Part shown: one piece after another, positions 40,001 through 47,877 of the stretch
How the letters are laid out: every line of letters starts with the position of its first letter
Position numbering within the stretch: position 1 is the first letter of the stretch
NCBI GenBank assembly: GCA_902802355.1
Contig: CADCLU010000008.1
Location: forward strand, 1 to 48,557
Direction of reading: 5' to 3'
DNA: 48,557 nt
DNA from: an uncultured Erysipelotrichaceae bacterium
GTDB taxonomy: Bacteria; Bacillota_I; Bacilli_A; RFN20; CAG-826
Notes under the pieces: generated by a model
The model's input: only the letters and a program-made list of their open reading frames with translations
Told to the model about the DNA's origin: nothing
Databases searched by the model: none
Position numbers and translations under genes: made by a program

Positions 40001-41133
40001 AGCGTTTCCTCAAAGAGAGGAACCTTAATTGTGCCTACGCCTTCGGTATAGGTCTGCGCGATCTTAGCAAGGGTGTAGGTGATGGTTGGAGTGACAATCA
40101 TTGGGCCTTGTGGGTCGGTCTTATCGATTCCAGTTGGCGCGCTTCCGCTTGGGACGGAGAGGACGTTGCCATCATCAGATAAGGTCGCGCCAGGAAGTGC
40201 GACGCCATTGAGGGTGGCAAAGACTAAGCCATCGTTATCGGTGCCAATCGTAAGGGTGCCATGACCATCGGTGCCAGGAGCGGCAGTGTAGTCGGTCGCG
40301 GTGAAGTTGGTCTGTGCGATCGTCGCGAAGGATGTGGCAGTGACAGCGCCAACAGTGACCTTCCAAGAAGATTTGTTAGCTCCGGTGCCGTAATCAAAAA
40401 TAGCTCCACCGGCATTGATGTTCGTACCAGCCTGCATAGTGATGGTGACGTTGAACGCATAGGTTCCACCAATGCAAGCGAAGTATTTCCAATGTCCAGC
40501 AGAAACTTCGATTCCGCCGAAGAAGTTCTCTTCATCGTCGGTTTCGCAGAACGCGATGGTCGCGCTGCCTAAAGCAGCTTTGTCCATGACATAATAGTCA
40601 TTAGAGGTTTTGTCGTGTAAGACATAAGCCATGGTGCCGTCGGTGATTACTTCGACATAGTCCTCATCGGCGACCGTAGAGGCAGACTGGATCTTATAGA
40701 GTCCTCCGCCCATGTCAGTATAAGTAGCAGCGAATTTATCAGTGGATGTTCCCCAACTGGTGGTCTTATCAGAGTTGATGATAAGGTTGTTCATGCCGCC
40801 TTTATACTCACCGATGAAGCTCTTCTGACTCCAATCGGTCTCAACAGCAGGTGTGCTGCTTGAAGAAGCCGCAGCAGAAGATGAAGCTGCAGCAGAAGAT
40901 GATGCAGTACTAGTTCCAGCAGCAGATGTTCCAGCAGCGGATGTTCCCGCAGCGGAAGTGCCGGCCTCACTAGTACCAGTAGGGGCAGAAGTTTCATCTG
41001 CACTGGTCTGGACTGCTGTGTCAGATGAGCCAGTCGCAGGGGTAGATGAAGAATCTCCGCCTTTTCCGCATCCCGCTAATACCATTGCCGCAAAAGCACT
41101 GAGAAGCAAGATGCTGCCTGTAGATTTTTTCAT
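37075..41133 (-). CDS. Giant 1352-residue repeat lipoprotein
   Basis: A surface lipoprotein (lipobox LAGC near residue 21) with a stalk of GTSAAGTSAAGTS and SSAAASS repeats (residues 25-85). An N-terminal region of about 250 residues is followed by four homologous units of about 217 residues. Each unit starts with a PPC-like beta-sandwich (DGNLWxxFTAxxDGxITVEE, SDGYxQxFxSTAT, LAYxD, TAGxTYIIKAG) and ends with a shorter beta domain carrying a YTGxxGDL-type motif. A last PPC-like domain (LLAGTWDGANSGTFNP) closes the protein. No catalytic motif was found; PPC-like domains bind or assist in secreted proteins, so an adhesin or glycan-binding role is likely. AAAGGAGGGT precedes the ATG and a strong promoter lies at 41168. 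It is divergent from the next lipoprotein gene. Confidence 0.85.
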   Translation of the reverse strand: MKKSTGSILLLSAFAAMVLAGCGKGGDSSSTPATGSSDTAVQTSADETSAPTGTSEAGTSAAGTSAAGTSAAGTSTASSSAAASSSAAASSSSTPAVETDWSQKSFIGEYKGGMNNLIINSDKTTSWGTSTDKFAATYTDMGGGLYKIQSASTVADEDYVEVITDGTMAYVLHDKTSNDYYVMDKAALGSATIAFCETDDEENFFGGIEVSAGHWKYFACIGGTYAFNVTITMQAGTNINAGGAIFDYGTGANKSSWKVTVGAVTATSFATIAQTNFTATDYTAAPGTDGHGTLTIGTDNDGLVFATLNGVALPGATLSDDGNVLSVPSGSAPTGIDKTDPQGPMIVTPTITYTLAKIAQTYTEGVGTIKVPLFEETLTGTSGTYNADTDGSGAIWVVYVATEDGTLDVLETYGTVSDSYLQIFDATAENYTQDGAALAYDDNNYSTATGVHCTVTVEAGHAYIIRLCDWHDKSLNYNATSSTHADCAEEFDWTFTAFTHDIYTGDAGDLDLKKSGSTVMSVSLNGTKLEDYTMNAAGTTITTVAMTLDASNPADVVMTTTTNTITIDAANHTYTIVSTPVDTHPFHALSETDTSYTGLTANDGNIWCSFTPTASGSITIGGTTTTSNTVYLQVFEYDPATGLQGLTSTGAKRLAYVSKYNGVAKATVTVRAGVTYIIKQGVYSGQDTLPGDTVTTSSYIGIDESFTFSYVDYLMESYTGADGELTIATKDGAFKAAYLDGEPIEGNATYDATNGTLSITGAQTLDMTDPNDPLLTSTDEVYTLDTVNNTYTKASQPGSEHFYHVLDADSTGLSGNVIGDGNLWASFTAPSDGLITVEELVSTSSDGYVQIFTSTATAYTTSTSQANGRLAYADSGADLSGAGKITDLKVTAGTTYIIKAGAWKDRDTLVGDTSSTFDGNAESFSFSFKAIVTNVYTSDTGADLTVQTVEGKLYTATLGTAAITNGTLSANGKSLTVPGTVSNINASDPLDPTATMTSTTYFLDNGAMTYEAVTETEETHLFHTIEAADTSFTGAVGADGNLWGKFTATEDGYITVEETVSTSSDGYIQVFESTATAFKSSTSVADGRLAYDDSSATLSGGGKITKLAVTAGHTYIIKAGNYWDKDKVIGEAGTSSYAGKTETVAFTYLTPDHDIYTGPEGDFDKKSLEGIYMGASLNGQPFTGTPNADKTVYTAKSSEFNADDLTVTATEKTYTLGEGTYEVETTSTVTNLLAGTWDGANSGTFNPTGNGSVIIKFTPTADGTYTFSADALDGVDFKIGLYAANFNATGFQGNPLTSADDGYGGDGETFTYACTAGTTYYFRVSAYTDWSKALTTMTSTNTAKSYTVSISL
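37460..40010 (-). repeat. Four tandem units of about 650 bp in the repeat lipoprotein gene
   Basis: Homologous segments begin near 40000, 39376, 38725 and 38068. The last two are the most alike, including near-identical DNA around the SDGY(I/V)Q segment, so the array probably grew by recent duplication. Unit borders are approximate. Confidence 0.75.
40853..41000 (-). repeat. Short in-frame repeats coding for the lipoprotein stalk
   Basis: A 15-bp unit encoding AAGTS recurs at least three times, followed by Ser/Ala codon repeats. Such low-complexity stalk DNA is prone to length change. Confidence 0.6.
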
Positions 41134-41167
41134 TTTTGTGACCCTCCTTTCGTGGTCTTTTGAGGGC

Positions 41168-41195
41168 ATTATAGAAACGAACTTCACTATTTCAA
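41168..41195 (-). promoter_or_regulatory. Promoter of repeat lipoprotein gene
   Basis: On the minus strand TTGAAA (5 of 6) and a perfect TATAAT are 16 bases apart. Transcription would start about 28 bases before the ATG and include the AAAGGAGGG ribosome binding site. Confidence 0.75.
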
Positions 41196-41309
41196 CAATT
41201 AATTGCATTTTTTGCTAATTATTTTCAAAACATAAAATAATCATTTCCATTTTCGCGTTTTTGCGTAATATAGGAATAATCTCTACGGAGATTAGGAGGT
41301 TTTAGCATT

Positions 41310-42296
41310 ATGTACACACGCGTAACTAAGAAAGCATTATTATTACTGGCCACCAGCCTTCTTTTGACTGGCTGCACCGAAGATCCGACGAATTCCACCT
41401 CAAATGAGAATTCCGACACCGTTTCCAATCCTTCTGCGGATGAGAGCTATACCTCCGATAACTCTAATCCAATCCTTTCAGAATCTTCCTCCGAGAAGTC
41501 TTCCATTGATTACACCAAAGGCTGGGATCCAGCGATCGATGCTGAGATCAGAAGAAGCTTAGGAGGCAACGGTCTCCCATACTTCGATCTTCCTGGCGAG
41601 ATCACTATCATCCATGTCGACAAAACGATTGATACGAACGCCCACATGCTCATCACGAGCGACTGCGCCTTCGACCAGCACCTTGTCTATAGAGCCAAGA
41701 CCCAGTTCGAGCTCGCTGGCTGGACCGTTTCCTATAATAATGCCGCTGAGCCAGCCAACATGCTTCTCAACGCCGCTCAAAACGAGCAAGGCATCACCGT
41801 TAAGATGTATGGCAAATATACCACGCGCAACGAGTGCTATAACCCATACATCGAGGTCTATTTCACCGAGGTCTACAAAGAGCCTGTCAAAGGAACCAAT
41901 TGGTCGGATAGCACCCTTGCCATCCTGAGCGAAATCGGTGTTCAGTCCCCGCACATGCTCCCATACGTGTATTTAGCCAGCTACAACGACACCTGCGAGA
42001 AAAAGAGCGCCAAGAGAGCCGTCATCAAAGGCGGAGATTGGGTCTCTTACGAAACGAATGTCGTCGCCGTTGCGAGAAAAGCCCTCTCAACCAGCAAGAA
42101 CTGGCTTGAGACAAACGGAACCGCCACCGGCAGCGGCCACTATAGGTCCAACACCTACACCTTCACCAAGACCTTCTCCGATGGCTACACCATCTCTGCC
42201 AAGCTCTTCGGAGATGCCGCGGATGGCAGTTATAAATCCCTTGCCGAAGACGATGTCGTCGCCTATCTCGACGTCACCTGCACGCCAAAGAAGTAA
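41310..42296 (+). CDS. Hypothetical lipoprotein, 328 residues
   Basis: A lipoprotein (lipobox LTGC near residue 22) with a 45-residue Ser/Asn/Asp-rich stalk. The mature domain has two similar halves: a GLPYFDLPGEITI type start with a CAFDQHLVYRAKTQFELAGWTVSYNN segment, then a second part with LPYVYLASYNDTC and VAVARKALSTSKNWLETNG. This suggests an internal duplication of an alpha/beta unit. Each half ends in a strand pair with a charged end (YNPYIEVYFTEVY, DVVAYLDVTCTP). No family was recognised. AGGAGG lies ten bases before the ATG, below a hairpin AATCTC/GAGATT (41278-41293). It is divergent from the repeat lipoprotein. Confidence 0.8.
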   Translation: MYTRVTKKALLLLATSLLLTGCTEDPTNSTSNENSDTVSNPSADESYTSDNSNPILSESSSEKSSIDYTKGWDPAIDAEIRRSLGGNGLPYFDLPGEITIIHVDKTIDTNAHMLITSDCAFDQHLVYRAKTQFELAGWTVSYNNAAEPANMLLNAAQNEQGITVKMYGKYTTRNECYNPYIEVYFTEVYKEPVKGTNWSDSTLAILSEIGVQSPHMLPYVYLASYNDTCEKKSAKRAVIKGGDWVSYETNVVAVARKALSTSKNWLETNGTATGSGHYRSNTYTFTKTFSDGYTISAKLFGDAADGSYKSLAEDDVVAYLDVTCTPKK

Positions 42297-42315
42297 GGGA
42301 AATAAACAAAAATTG

Positions 42316-42342
42316 AAAGCTCACAGAAATGTGGGCTTTTTT
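42316..42342 (+). terminator. Terminator of 328-residue lipoprotein gene
   Basis: AAAGCTCACA and TGTGGGCTTT form a 10-bp stem (one G:U) with a GAAA loop, followed by T-rich sequence. Confidence 0.9.
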
Positions 42343-42415
42343 AATATCTTGAAATCCCTCGCAAAAACCCCTCAAATTTCAAAATCATCAGCAAATCCAT
42401 GATTTTATATGAGGC

Positions 42416-42444
42416 AAACAAAAAAGGCCGCCAGAAGCGACCTT
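42416..42444 (-). terminator. Terminator of the MoxR-VWA operon
   Basis: On the minus strand AAGGTCGC and GCGGCCTT form an 8-bp stem (one G:U) around five bases, followed by T5G. Confidence 0.85.
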
Positions 42445-42461
42445 AATTGTTATTTGAGGAA

Positions 42462-45161
42462 TTAACCGAGATTGGTGCCAACCGTGTACTCTGGCTTCCT
42501 CTTCTTTTTGGCTTCGCCTTTTCTGACGAAGACATCAGCGAGGAAGAGGACGAGAGTGGCGATGAGGAACCAAAGGCTCGTTGAGCGGTAGCTCTGGTTG
42601 GTGAGCTCGTCGGCCATGGCCGCGTAGTTAGGCTCGTTGATCGAGACCTGGTCACGTGTGGTGGCTAATTCATAGAGTAACTCGCCTTCAGAGGCGTCAA
42701 AGACGTTATATTCGCTCGAATAGTCGAAGAAGAGATGGTAATCGCCTTCTCCGAGAGGAACCATCTGCACATCACCGTTGGTAAAAGTTTTGTGATGTCT
42801 GTAGTTGATGTGGAGGGAATAGGTGCCGATATTCGCGGTCGGGACGTTGCCGCTATACTGCTTTCCATCGAAGAAGAGCTGTGACTCGACTACCTCACCC
42901 TTTGGACCGGTTAAGGTTACCTTGACCTCGGCGTTCGTATCCGGATCAGCCGCATAGATGTGGATGTCGGAGGTGACGCCTCTAGTCTCATAGGAGAACT
43001 GGATCTGGTCATGGGAAGCGAATTCAGGGAGAAGGTTGTTCCAGACGTTCTGGAAGAACTTCTTTCCTTCGGTGCTTCTTCTGAAGGTATAGGTCCAAGG
43101 TCCTAAATTAGAGGTGAATGAGGAGACGGCGCCTTTGCCAAACTTCCAATAAGCGAAGAGAGGAAGGGTCATAGTCGTGCTTCCGGAATGGTCGTCGGCC
43201 TCTTTCTGATAAGGAATCGTAAGGACGGTGTTGGCGTCTGGTTTCCTGTAGCAGAGGTAGGAGCCGTTGATGGAGCCTAAGGCCTCAGCATTGACGCCTT
43301 CCATCATTTTGTCATCCTTATCGGCGACGCCGATAGGAAGATCTTTGTTGTTGATCTGGCTGCTAAGGGACTTATCTCCGACGGCTTCGAGCATGGTATC
43401 GACGAGCTGGGTGGTGTTGTCGCAATAGAAGTATGCGCCATAACCATGGTCAGCAAGGGTTGTGAGAAGCGCTTCGCCGCTTGGATTGAGAATGTTGATG
43501 AAGGAACAGGAGATACCTTCAGCGGCCATCTTATCAACCTGTTCGATAAGCTCTCTATCGGTTTCGAATGGCTCACCATCGGAAAGGGTGATGACGTATT
43601 TGTACTCGAATCCGCTGTTGGCGATCAAGTCATAGCTCTTTTTGAGACCGGCGTTCATCTGTGTGCCACCGGTAGCCTCCATTCTGTCGATTGAGGCTTT
43701 GATGGAGTCGGCGTTTCTCTTCGCAGAGGAGAGAGGAGCGACGACGGTGGAGCTATCGGAGAAGGAGACGACGCCAAGAAGGTCTTTGTCGCCAAGGATG
43801 TCGACGCAGGCTTTGGCACCGGCTCTCGCCTGCTCGATGTTTGGACCAGACATGGAACCGGAGACGTCGACGTTAAGGATGACGGCTTTCTCGCTTGATC
43901 CCTGGATTTGGACAGGGAGCATGTCGGAGAAGAGGCTGAGTGGGTCGGTCTCCTCGCCGCTGAGGTTAAGCTCTCCGAAGTTCTGGAGGGTCTTGCCATA
44001 AGAGGCGACGCAGGTGAAGAGGTTGGCGACGAAGTCCTCATAGTGAGGAATCTGTTTCACGGAAACATCATAGAGGATGTATTCGTCGTATTTGAGAAGG
44101 AAGTCGAGGCTGAGGTTCAGGGAGTTATCCATGTACCAGTATTCGTTCACATTGGTATTGGAGGTGAAGCAATTGAGGTCGTTGATGAAGATATCCCGGA
44201 CATTGGTGTCTCTATCTTTCTTAAGGATAAGGACCTTGAACTGATCGGTGACTTCCTGAGTGAAGCTACGGGTGTTGTTCTCGGCGTAGACATCGTCGAG
44301 GGTGTGGCCGTCTTTGGCTTCAACGGTGATCTTGTAATCGAAGGTTCCAACGGTATCGGTTGGAAGGGCGAATTCGACGGTGTTGAGACCACGGTTGATC
44401 GGGAATTCCTGCTGATCGATGACGGTGCCCTCTTTCCAGAGATAGACAATGGCGTCATTCTGCTCCTTGAAGGAACGGATCGAGGCTTCGACGGTCTGGG
44501 TTCTGTTAAGGAAGACGGTATCGACGAACTTTAAGCTCGTGATAGCGATCTCGTTAGCGGCTTCTTTCGGGTTTCTCGTGTAGATGCACTCGATGTTGAC
44601 ATTGTTGTGGCGAAGATCCTCTAAAGCGAGGTTAGCGGTGCCATCGGTCTCGATGCCATCGGAAACGATGACGAGACGGTGGACCTTGTCTTCGCTATAC
44701 ATTTCGTTAGCGAACCTAAGGGCTTTCTCGAAGTTGGAGGAGTTCTTTTTGAAACTCTCATCTTCGAAGACCTTCTTGATGGCTGAATCGTAACGGCCGC
44801 CGAAATCGACGACTTTCTTTGGGGACTCAGCAAAGGCAACGGTAGCGGCCTTGGTGGTGCTGTTAAGCTTGCCATAGATGTCGCTGACGATACCATCGAT
44901 CTTATCTTTCGAGTCGATCTCAGAATCACTGCAGTCAGCAAGGACGATAAGCTCCGTTTCCATGGTGGTATGGAGATATTCGATGTTGATGAAGGTGAGG
45001 GTGAGGGTCGCTGCGATGAAGAAGTGGAGAACGAGCGAGATGATGTGTTTCGTCCATAATCTCTTCTGCTTTGGGATGTGGAAGAAGAAAAGGATGACGA
45101 TCGCAACCAAAGGAATAGCGATAAACGCTAGATATGGATTTCTGACTTCAATATTGTTCAT
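42462..45161 (-). CDS. Membrane-anchored VWA-domain protein (BatA-like, large)
   Basis: An 899-residue protein with membrane segments near residues 10-28, 36-58 and 862-882. A first, degenerate VWA-like region begins ELIVLADCSDSE (residue 76 area), and a second VWA domain has an intact metal site DVSGS (Asp432) with TGGTQMNAGL and TLSDGEPF. The middle and last parts are beta-rich (VSSFTSNLGPW, YSLHINYRHHKTF). Such proteins accompany MoxR ATPases and DUF58 proteins in Bat-like operons, where they are thought to assist assembly of envelope or metal-dependent complexes. Its ATG overlaps the end of the upstream gene by 14 bases, so it is translationally coupled. It is the last gene of the operon. 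Confidence 0.85.
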   Translation of the reverse strand: MNNIEVRNPYLAFIAIPLVAIVILFFFHIPKQKRLWTKHIISLVLHFFIAATLTLTFINIEYLHTTMETELIVLADCSDSEIDSKDKIDGIVSDIYGKLNSTTKAATVAFAESPKKVVDFGGRYDSAIKKVFEDESFKKNSSNFEKALRFANEMYSEDKVHRLVIVSDGIETDGTANLALEDLRHNNVNIECIYTRNPKEAANEIAITSLKFVDTVFLNRTQTVEASIRSFKEQNDAIVYLWKEGTVIDQQEFPINRGLNTVEFALPTDTVGTFDYKITVEAKDGHTLDDVYAENNTRSFTQEVTDQFKVLILKKDRDTNVRDIFINDLNCFTSNTNVNEYWYMDNSLNLSLDFLLKYDEYILYDVSVKQIPHYEDFVANLFTCVASYGKTLQNFGELNLSGEETDPLSLFSDMLPVQIQGSSEKAVILNVDVSGSMSGPNIEQARAGAKACVDILGDKDLLGVVSFSDSSTVVAPLSSAKRNADSIKASIDRMEATGGTQMNAGLKKSYDLIANSGFEYKYVITLSDGEPFETDRELIEQVDKMAAEGISCSFINILNPSGEALLTTLADHGYGAYFYCDNTTQLVDTMLEAVGDKSLSSQINNKDLPIGVADKDDKMMEGVNAEALGSINGSYLCYRKPDANTVLTIPYQKEADDHSGSTTMTLPLFAYWKFGKGAVSSFTSNLGPWTYTFRRSTEGKKFFQNVWNNLLPEFASHDQIQFSYETRGVTSDIHIYAADPDTNAEVKVTLTGPKGEVVESQLFFDGKQYSGNVPTANIGTYSLHINYRHHKTFTNGDVQMVPLGEGDYHLFFDYSSEYNVFDASEGELLYELATTRDQVSINEPNYAAMADELTNQSYRSTSLWFLIATLVLFLADVFVRKGEAKKKRKPEYTVGTNLG

Positions 45162-46993
45162 GAGTGTACAAGATCCAATCTGCAGCGAAGAAGGCTGCGG
45201 CGGCGATGATGATAGGCAAGATGTTGTCTAATAAGCCATCGCCTTTAGTGGTGTTATCGGTGATTGCGAGCGCAAACTTGGCCTGAGCGATTGGTTGCGG
45301 ATCCATCTCAGGTTTGCTCATATGCACGAAGAATCTGACTTCTTTGGTTTCGCCATCTTCATAGGTGATGGTGATGGTGTGCTCACCGACGGTGCGGGTT
45401 TCGTAGATGTATTGCTCCTGGCCCTCTTCGAAGTAGATAGGCTCAACTTCGCCTTCTTTCATGTCAGGTCTATGGACGGTGACCTGCATGATTTCATCGG
45501 CGATGGAGAAGATAGCCTTATCACCAACGGTGTAATCGAAGGAGGTGAGGAACTTCGGCTTGCAATAGTCGACGAGGTTACGCATAAGCGGAACGAAGTC
45601 GTAAAGAAGCGGGAGGTTGGAGTCGTGGAGGTCGAAGTTGAAGATGACCTCGCGGGTGCCATAGTCGGATCTTCCGACGAAGACAGACGGTTTCTTATTC
45701 GAGGTAAGGATGGTGGTGAAATCGTTGACGAGCGAATACTGCATGTATTGCTTGAGAAGGATGTCACGGTTCATGCCGATACCACGGGTAAGGGTGTTAT
45801 AGAGGTTTGAATCCTCGTTGTTGGTCCAGGCAAGGGCAGTGGCCTCATCAGGAGTGACCGGGTCAGAAGAGACGAGGAATCCTGCGCCTTCGACGGACTT
45901 TTTAAGTCCGAAGAACATCGACGCACCGATCTGCGGGAGCTGATTCGGCGTGTAGTTGTCATAGACGTAGAGGTCATAGCCAGAAACAAGCTTATAGGCG
46001 CTCGTCGAAGATGGCTTTGAGGTAGGTTTCGTTGGCACTGACAACAAGGGCTTTGGTATTGACTTGCTGGGTGTTGGCGAACACGGTGAAGCTATTGTCG
46101 TCCATCAAGCCATCGGTGAGGTTGGTGATGACGGCTTTGACGCTTTCGACAGGTTTGCCACCGGTTGGGAGCGGATCGGTGGAGATGGCATAATGAACGC
46201 CTTTCTCACAGCGGTAGGTCTTTTTGGCCATCTCAATGCCGTTCATGTAGAACATGACTTCAATGTCCTTGTCGCTTGCATAGGAACTGAGGACGGCATC
46301 GAAGGTGATTTTGCCATTTTCGACTTTGTACTTGAGATCGGTGATGGAGTAGTTCTCCTCATCATCGGAGCAGTCAAGCCACTCGATGTTGGTGAGAACG
46401 TCAGACTCGCAATCCTGATCGGTCGCAAGATAGCAGAGGTTAGCCTTTCCTTCGCTATAAAGCGTTTGGGCCAAAGCGATGGAATCGGCAAGGGAGGTCT
46501 CGTATTTGCTTGGCTCGCCTAAGCCGGTGAGCATGATGTCGAAACTAGAGATGTCGTCGACATTCTGGCAAACAAGACGTGGTTCTTTCTCAGCTAAGAT
46601 GAGAGTGAATGTGGAGCCATTGACGGCCTCATCCGCTTTCTCTTTGATGAGCTCGATGCCTCTCTCGAAACGGGTTTTCTCTTCATGGACCATGCCCATG
46701 GAAGAAGATGAGTCAAGGATGAAGACGATGTCATCGGCCTGTCCTTCAAGGGTGAAGACCGGGTGAGCCAAGGCGACGGAGAAGACCGCGATGGCAAGGC
46801 ACTGCACGATAAGGGCAAGGAGATGCTCGAAACGGGAGAGTGGGTTTTTGCGCTTTAAGAGTTTGGCAGCCATTTCCCAGATATAGGTAGATGGCGCGGT
46901 TTCCTCTTTATATTTATTGCGCAAGATGTAGATGATGATTAAGGCAGGGATCGCCAATAAGCCAAATAAGGCAAAAGGGAATAAGAAACTCAT
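45148..46993 (-). pseudogene. BatA-type VWA membrane protein gene, apparently frameshifted
   Basis: Two overlapping frames together look like one BatA-family protein. Frame 1 (46993 to 45992, 333 codons) has two N-terminal hydrophobic helices, the RNKYKEETAPSTYIWEM linker, a VWA domain with metal site DSSSS (near residue 94) and ends ...NETYLKAIFDERL. Frame 2 (internal, in the +1 frame, down to 45148) continues with SGYDLYVYDNYTPNQLPQ and ends with a membrane helix before LYTHEQY. In related proteins a linker of perhaps 15-25 residues separates these blocks, so a small deletion with a frame change near 45994 is likely. Frame 2 has only TTG/GTG candidates and no ribosome binding site. AGGGGG lies about 16 bases before the first ATG. 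Confidence 0.75.
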
Positions 46994-46996
46994 ATG

Positions 46997-47872
46997 TTAT
47001 TTGATTACCCCCTTGTCTGCTAATGTCTTAAGGAGAACCTCCTTAACGGACTGGTCGGTGGTGACCAGCTGATAGTCTGCTTCACGAGAGGTGCAGAAGT
47101 TGTCAATGCGGCTGGTGATGTACTCAACTGCCTTCTTATAGGCGTTAAGGATCTCACGGCCGATGTTGTCTTTGTAGAATCTCATGGAGTCTTCGGAGTC
47201 GCGGATGATCGTCTTTCCGCGGATCTCAGGCTTGATTTCCTGTGGGGAGAGGATCTGTAAGCAAAGCACGTCCCTCTTCTTTCCACGAAGATAATCGATG
47301 CTGTCGAAGAAATTGTTGTCTGTTAAAAAGTCGCTGATGATGATGGACCTGCCATCGCCAAATCCAACAACCGAACGGGTAAGAGCCTCTGAGATATAGG
47401 CATCGCCGCCAAACTTGAGTTTGTTGATGCGGCCTATGGTCTGGGTGAAGGCGTCTTTTCCGACAATCTTTTCTAAAATAGGTTCAACGATCTTGCCTCT
47501 GATGGCATAGATCGAAACGCGGTCCATCTCTTTGATGGAGAGATAGGCCAAAGCAACGGCCAACCTGACGGCCATCTCGTCTTTTCCATTGTAGGACATG
47601 GAAGTGGAGCAATCGATGTAGATACGGGTCTGCATCTGTCTCTCATCGAGATATAACTTGAGGTACATCTTTTCGGTTCGTCCGTAGATGTTCCAATCGA
47701 TCTTGGTGATGTCGTCTCCTTCGAGGTAGTCGCGGTAGTCGGCGAATTCGCTGCTTGAACCAAACTTTTTCGATTTATGATTGCCGCCAAAAAGACCAGC
47801 GACATTGTCCTTTACCGCTAGTGAGAATAGCTCAAGTTGTTGGAAAAAGCTTTCGTCGATAACCGATTGCAT
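46997..47872 (-). CDS. DUF58 domain protein of MoxR operon
   Basis: A 291-residue cytoplasmic protein. The DUF58 core is seen as FADYRDYLEGDDITKIDWNI and YGRTEKMYLKLYLDE. After it a VWA-like fold starts at YIDCSTSM and continues with RSIIISDFL. DUF58 proteins are encoded with MoxR ATPases and VWA proteins and are probably substrates or adaptors of the chaperone. It starts five bases after the moxR stop and ends three bases before the next start, so the operon is tightly packed. There is no strong Shine-Dalgarno before the ATG, which again fits coupled translation. Confidence 0.9.
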   Translation of the reverse strand: MQSVIDESFFQQLELFSLAVKDNVAGLFGGNHKSKKFGSSSEFADYRDYLEGDDITKIDWNIYGRTEKMYLKLYLDERQMQTRIYIDCSTSMSYNGKDEMAVRLAVALAYLSIKEMDRVSIYAIRGKIVEPILEKIVGKDAFTQTIGRINKLKFGGDAYISEALTRSVVGFGDGRSIIISDFLTDNNFFDSIDYLRGKKRDVLCLQILSPQEIKPEIRGKTIIRDSEDSMRFYKDNIGREILNAYKKAVEYITSRIDNFCTSREADYQLVTTDQSVKEVLLKTLADKGVIK

Positions 47873-47877
47873 ATTAA

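Noticed and set aside
37460-40010. CRISPR-like array
   Set aside because: The repeats are about 650 bp coding units in one frame, not short repeats with spacers. No CRISPR array or cas gene is present in the window.
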